From the NCBI GenBank assembly GCA_900317025.1, contig ONFG01000011.1:54264-118263 (forward strand): a stretch of DNA of 64,000 nucleotides, read 5' to 3'. Made by a program: the position numbers and the translations under genes. Each line of letters starts with the position of its first letter. Within the stretch, counting starts at the first letter, position 1. Below, one piece after another: positions 60,728 through 64,000 of this stretch. Source of the stretch: an uncultured Eubacteriales bacterium. GTDB taxonomy: Bacteria; Bacillota; Clostridia; Oscillospirales; Acutalibacteraceae. The notes beneath the pieces were generated by a model. It was not told the DNA's origin and did not search any database. It saw only the letters and a list, made by a program, of their open reading frames with translations.

Positions 60728-61443
60728 TTCTGGGCGAACTCCTTTCCTTCGATATACGGTATAACGCCGAGAACAGGTATGCCGAGCGTATTCGTGACGT
60801 CGGCCTCCGTCTTGAACTTGGTGTTGAGCATCTCTCTGAGGACGATGAACGCCGCCGCGGCGACCGCTCCGCCGAGCACTCCCAACATTGTATTCTTTCG
60901 TCTGTTCGGAGATACGGGGTTGCCGTTATTGGAAAGCGCCGGCTCGTTAAGGTCCTTGACGGATCCTGCCTCTACCTTCTCGAGGATAACGGGCTTTGAA
61001 TACTCGACAAACTTCGTCACGAGGTCGAGCGCGTAATCGGGATTGGTACTTATGCAGGAGATTTCAACGACTTGAGTGTCGCCTACAAGACCGACCGTGA
61101 TCGAGTTTTTAAGCTGCTCGTTGCTGATGTCGAGCTTGAGATCCTTCTTCACCGCCTCAAGCACGTTGTCCGCCTTGATGATGATGGAATAAAGCTGGGC
61201 GAGGTCCTGAGAGCTTTGGATCTCGCTGGGGTAAATATACTGCGAGTCGGTCGCTCTGTTGTTGATGATAACGGTCGCGGTAGCCTTGTACCTCTCGGGG
61301 ATAAGATATCTCGTTACGGTATAAGCCACTCCGCCCCCGATGATCGCCGCGATTACAAGGAATATCACGTGCTTTCGCAGGAGATTCAGCAGGAGCATCA
61401 GATCAATGGTATACTCTTCATTATTTTTTGCATTTTCATTCAT
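60724..61443 (-). CDS. cpsC: Polysaccharide chain-length regulator, CpsC/CapA (Wzz) type
   Basis: The 239-residue membrane protein has an N-terminal helix (LRKHVIFLVIAAIIGGGVAY, about 22-41), an outer Wzz domain, a Pro-containing segment (NPVSPNRRKN) and a second helix (about 185-205) ending in a cytoplasmic tail (EMLNTKFKTEADV) that contacts the kinase. It heads the cpsC-cpsD-cpsB unit. No glycosyltransferase, flippase or polymerase gene is adjacent. Confidence 0.93.
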   Translation of the reverse strand: MNENAKNNEEYTIDLMLLLNLLRKHVIFLVIAAIIGGGVAYTVTRYLIPERYKATATVIINNRATDSQYIYPSEIQSSQDLAQLYSIIIKADNVLEAVKKDLKLDISNEQLKNSITVGLVGDTQVVEISCISTNPDYALDLVTKFVEYSKPVILEKVEAGSVKDLNEPALSNNGNPVSPNRRKNTMLGVLGGAVAAAAFIVLREMLNTKFKTEADVTNTLGIPVLGVIPYIEGKEFAQK

Positions 61444-61568
61444 TAGTAATGGTCCACCTTTTCTGCCCGACGTTGCAGGCGTTCGTTATAGCAAGATACT
61501 AAAAATAAAAATTACTTTATTGTATGTTAGCGCAGAATATTTTCGTTCAAAAAAACAGTCTACACATA

Positions 61569-61597
61569 ATTATTGCATTTAACTGCTGTTTTGTCAA
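61569..61597 (-). promoter_or_regulatory. Promoter of the cpsCDB unit
   Basis: TTGACA (61592..61597), 17-bp spacer, AATAAT (61569..61574) on the minus strand; leader about 120 nt. Confidence 0.8.
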
Positions 61598-61673
61598 GTG
61601 CGTAAATCAACAAATCACGAACTTCCGTTTGCCTGCTTTTATCGATTCTGCGTCGGTTTTTCAAGGAAGAGAA

Positions 61674-63200
61674 TTACCTGTTCCAGTATTTTCTGTCGAG
61701 GCTGCGGTATTGAACGGCTTCGGCGACGTGCTCTGATCTTATCCGATCGCTGCCTTCAAGGTCGGCGATCGTTCTCGCGACCTTGAGTATCTTGCTGTAG
61801 GCGCGCGACGAAAGCCCCATCTTGTCAAACGCCTTTTGCAAAAGCGAATCAGCCCGGCTGTCGAGAACGCAGAACTCGTGAAGGTCGCCCGAGGGTATCC
61901 GGGCGTTCGCAGTGATGTTCCGCCCTTCAAAGCGCTCCGCCTGGAGCCTTCGCGCCTTGTTCACGCGCTCGCGTATCTTCTCGGAGGACTCCGCCGGCGC
62001 TGCGCTCGAAAGCTCTTCGTAGTGAACGGCAGGCACCTCGACGTGGATATCTATCCTATCGAGCAGAGGCCCCGAAATCTTGTTGAGATACCGGCTGACG
62101 GCAGCCGGCGAGCAGGTGCATTTGCGGATACCCGTCCCGTAATACCCGCACGGGCATGGGTTCATGGCGCAAACGAGCGTCACGCTGCACGGGTAGGAAA
62201 GCGTCCCGCTGACTCTCGCTATCGTTACTACGCCGTCCTCCAGCGGCTGGCGCAGCACCTCCATCGTCTGGCGCGTGAACTCGGGGAACTCGTCAAGGAA
62301 AAGCACGCCGTTGTGGGCAAGCGATATCTCGCCCGGGCGCGGAGTTGTGCCGCCGCCCGCAAGCCCCATCGGAGAGATCGTGTGGTGAGGCGCGCGGAAT
62401 GGACGCCTGTCGATAAGCGAAACGCCGCTCGGGATATTGCCGGCGATGGAGTGTATTTTCGTCGTCTCGATCATCTCTTCAAACGTCATGTCGGGGAGTA
62501 TCGTCGGGATACGCTGCGCAAGCATACTTTTTCCCGATCCGGGAGGGCCTACGAGCAGGATATTATGGCTGCCCGCGGCGGCGATCTCGATCGCGCGCTT
62601 CGCCTCGTACTGCCCCTTCACCTGCGAAAAATCGACATTGAAGCCGCCGATCGTCGTGGTAAGCTCCTCGGGATCCGCCTTTTCGATGGCAGCCTGACCG
62701 GTGAGGTGGCGGTAAAGCGCCATCACGTCCTTTGTGGGGTAAACGTCGATGCCCTTCACAACGGCAGCCTCCGCCCTGTTGTCATACGGCACAAAAATGC
62801 GCTTAAAGCCGAGCTTCTGCGCCTCGATCGTCATCGGCAGAACGCCGTTTACGGAGTTGACGCTTCCCGAAAGCGAAAGCTCTCCGATAAAGACGGCGTC
62901 GTCGGTCTCGGCGGCAAGCTGACCCGAGAGCTTTAAAAGCGCGGCAAGGATAGGCAGATCGTAAAGCGGACCGACCTTCTTAATGTCAGCGGGAGCAAGG
63001 TTCACGGTTATATGCCCCAGCGGGAAATCGAATCCGCAGTTTCTCATCGCCGAGCGCACGCGGTCTCTCGACTCCTTCACCGCCGCATCGGGAAGCCCCA
63101 CAACGTCAAAGGCAGGAAGCCCCTGCGAAAAAGCCGCCTCGACCTCGACCTTGTACGCCTCTATCCCCCGAAGCCCCATTCCGTTTATTCTTTCAACCAT
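61674..63200 (-). CDS. comM: YifB/ComM family magnesium-chelatase-like AAA+ ATPase
   Basis: The 508-residue protein has an N-terminal Lon-protease-like domain (LPAFDVVGLPDAAVKESRDRVR), then the AAA+ core with Walker A GPPGSGKSML, Walker B FLDEFPEF, and a C-terminal Mg-chelatase-type domain with a Cys cluster (CNPCPCGYYG...CTCSP). ComM promotes branch migration during natural transformation; that function is known in Gram-negatives and is an inference here. The ATG at 63200 lies 12 nt after GGAG. Confidence 0.93.
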   Translation of the reverse strand: MVERINGMGLRGIEAYKVEVEAAFSQGLPAFDVVGLPDAAVKESRDRVRSAMRNCGFDFPLGHITVNLAPADIKKVGPLYDLPILAALLKLSGQLAAETDDAVFIGELSLSGSVNSVNGVLPMTIEAQKLGFKRIFVPYDNRAEAAVVKGIDVYPTKDVMALYRHLTGQAAIEKADPEELTTTIGGFNVDFSQVKGQYEAKRAIEIAAAGSHNILLVGPPGSGKSMLAQRIPTILPDMTFEEMIETTKIHSIAGNIPSGVSLIDRRPFRAPHHTISPMGLAGGGTTPRPGEISLAHNGVLFLDEFPEFTRQTMEVLRQPLEDGVVTIARVSGTLSYPCSVTLVCAMNPCPCGYYGTGIRKCTCSPAAVSRYLNKISGPLLDRIDIHVEVPAVHYEELSSAAPAESSEKIRERVNKARRLQAERFEGRNITANARIPSGDLHEFCVLDSRADSLLQKAFDKMGLSSRAYSKILKVARTIADLEGSDRIRSEHVAEAVQYRSLDRKYWNR

Positions 63201-63265
63201 GCAAGCTCGCCGCTCCTTCCCGAAGTGCAGAGACACTCCCTGCACCAACACTTTTTTACAAGCTT

Positions 63266-63294
63266 ATTATAATATATTTTCCCCCGGATTTCCA
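63266..63294 (-). promoter_or_regulatory. Promoter of comM/yifB
   Basis: TGGAAA (63289..63294), 17-bp spacer, TATAAT (63266..63271) on the minus strand. Confidence 0.6.
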
Positions 63295-63326
63295 TATATA
63301 ACGAGGATTTTTTTATCAGAGAGCCG

Positions 63327-63358
63327 CAAAAAAGCTCCCCCGCAAAAGCGAAGGAGCT
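63327..63358 (-). terminator. Terminator of gap
   Basis: 11-bp stem AGCTCCTTCGC / GCGGGGGAGCT with a TTTT loop, followed by a T-run on the minus strand. Confidence 0.9.
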
Positions 63359-63381
63359 TTGTGTTTTGGATCAGATCAAGA

Positions 63382-64000
<619 letters not shown>

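Overview
The window looks like a chromosomal segment of a Gram-positive, starch-degrading gut clostridium of the Oscillospiraceae, most like Ruminococcus. The reasons are a type I dockerin on a large secreted protein, a secreted GH13 amylase with a CBM26-like starch-binding module, Ser/Thr-rich surface proteins with a C-terminal membrane anchor and KKxED tail, a sepF/ylmE/ylmH/divIVA cluster, yerC, ylbF, a single-chain 1230-residue PurL and a split transketolase. Base composition is close to half G+C by eye. The genus is an inference. Almost every gene is on the minus strand; the one clear plus-strand gene is the small anchored protein at 24654..25040. I see no rRNA, CRISPR array, insertion sequence or prophage.

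Layout (transcription runs right to left unless stated). 1-3.4 kb: tRNA-Leu(UAG), an anchored secreted protein and an intracellular GH13 enzyme fused to a DUF1653-like domain. 3.6-7.2 kb: rplS-lepB-rbgA-rnhB-yraN, with a structured leader before rplS. 7.2-24.4 kb: a long housekeeping run miaB-ylbF-mutS-(YcxB-like)-mutL-miaA-(HlyD-like)-ylmE-sepF-ylmH-divIVA-ileS-lspA-rluD, interrupted by hairpins and, before mutS, by two repeat elements. 24.4-25.2 kb: plus-strand small anchored protein behind a consensus promoter and a leader with mutually exclusive hairpins. 25.1-27.3 kb: yerC-methyltransferase-hslO. 27.4-31.5 kb: one reading frame joining 4-alpha-glucanotransferase (MalQ) to glycogen phosphorylase (GlgP). 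31.6-47.3 kb: purine operon purE-purC-purF-purM-purN-purO-purB-GNAT-purH-purD-purL-fhs. 47.6-51.4 kb: beta-helix/dockerin protein. 51.5-53.4 kb: split transketolase. 53.6-56.4 kb: gpsA, SNase-like lipoprotein, LRR lipoprotein. 56.5-58.9 kb: secreted amylase. 59.2-61.6 kb: CpsC-CpsD-CpsB tyrosine-phosphorylation trio. 61.6-63.3 kb: yifB/comM. 63.4 kb to the end: 3' part of gap.

Two themes stand out. The first is alpha-glucan use: secreted amylase outside, a dockerin protein and an anchored protein at the surface, and a cytoplasmic maltodextrin hydrolase plus the MalQ-GlgP fusion inside, feeding glucose-1-phosphate to glycolysis (gap) and the pentose phosphate pathway (split transketolase). The second is de novo purine synthesis with a separated last step: AICAR transformylase (purH without its cyclohydrolase domain) and an archaeal-type PurO cyclohydrolase. 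In this copy purM and purH are both broken by short internal losses that shift the frame, so either the pathway is decaying or the assembly is wrong at two places.

The most interesting observations are the MalQ-GlgP fusion that keeps an internal ribosome binding site, the GH13-DUF1653 fusion, the two broken purine genes, the modular dockerin protein with three novel-looking repeats, the switch-like leader at 24528..24653, and intergenic repeat elements (a 61-bp tandem cassette related to a short element before mutS, and a 162-bp MITE-like inverted repeat).
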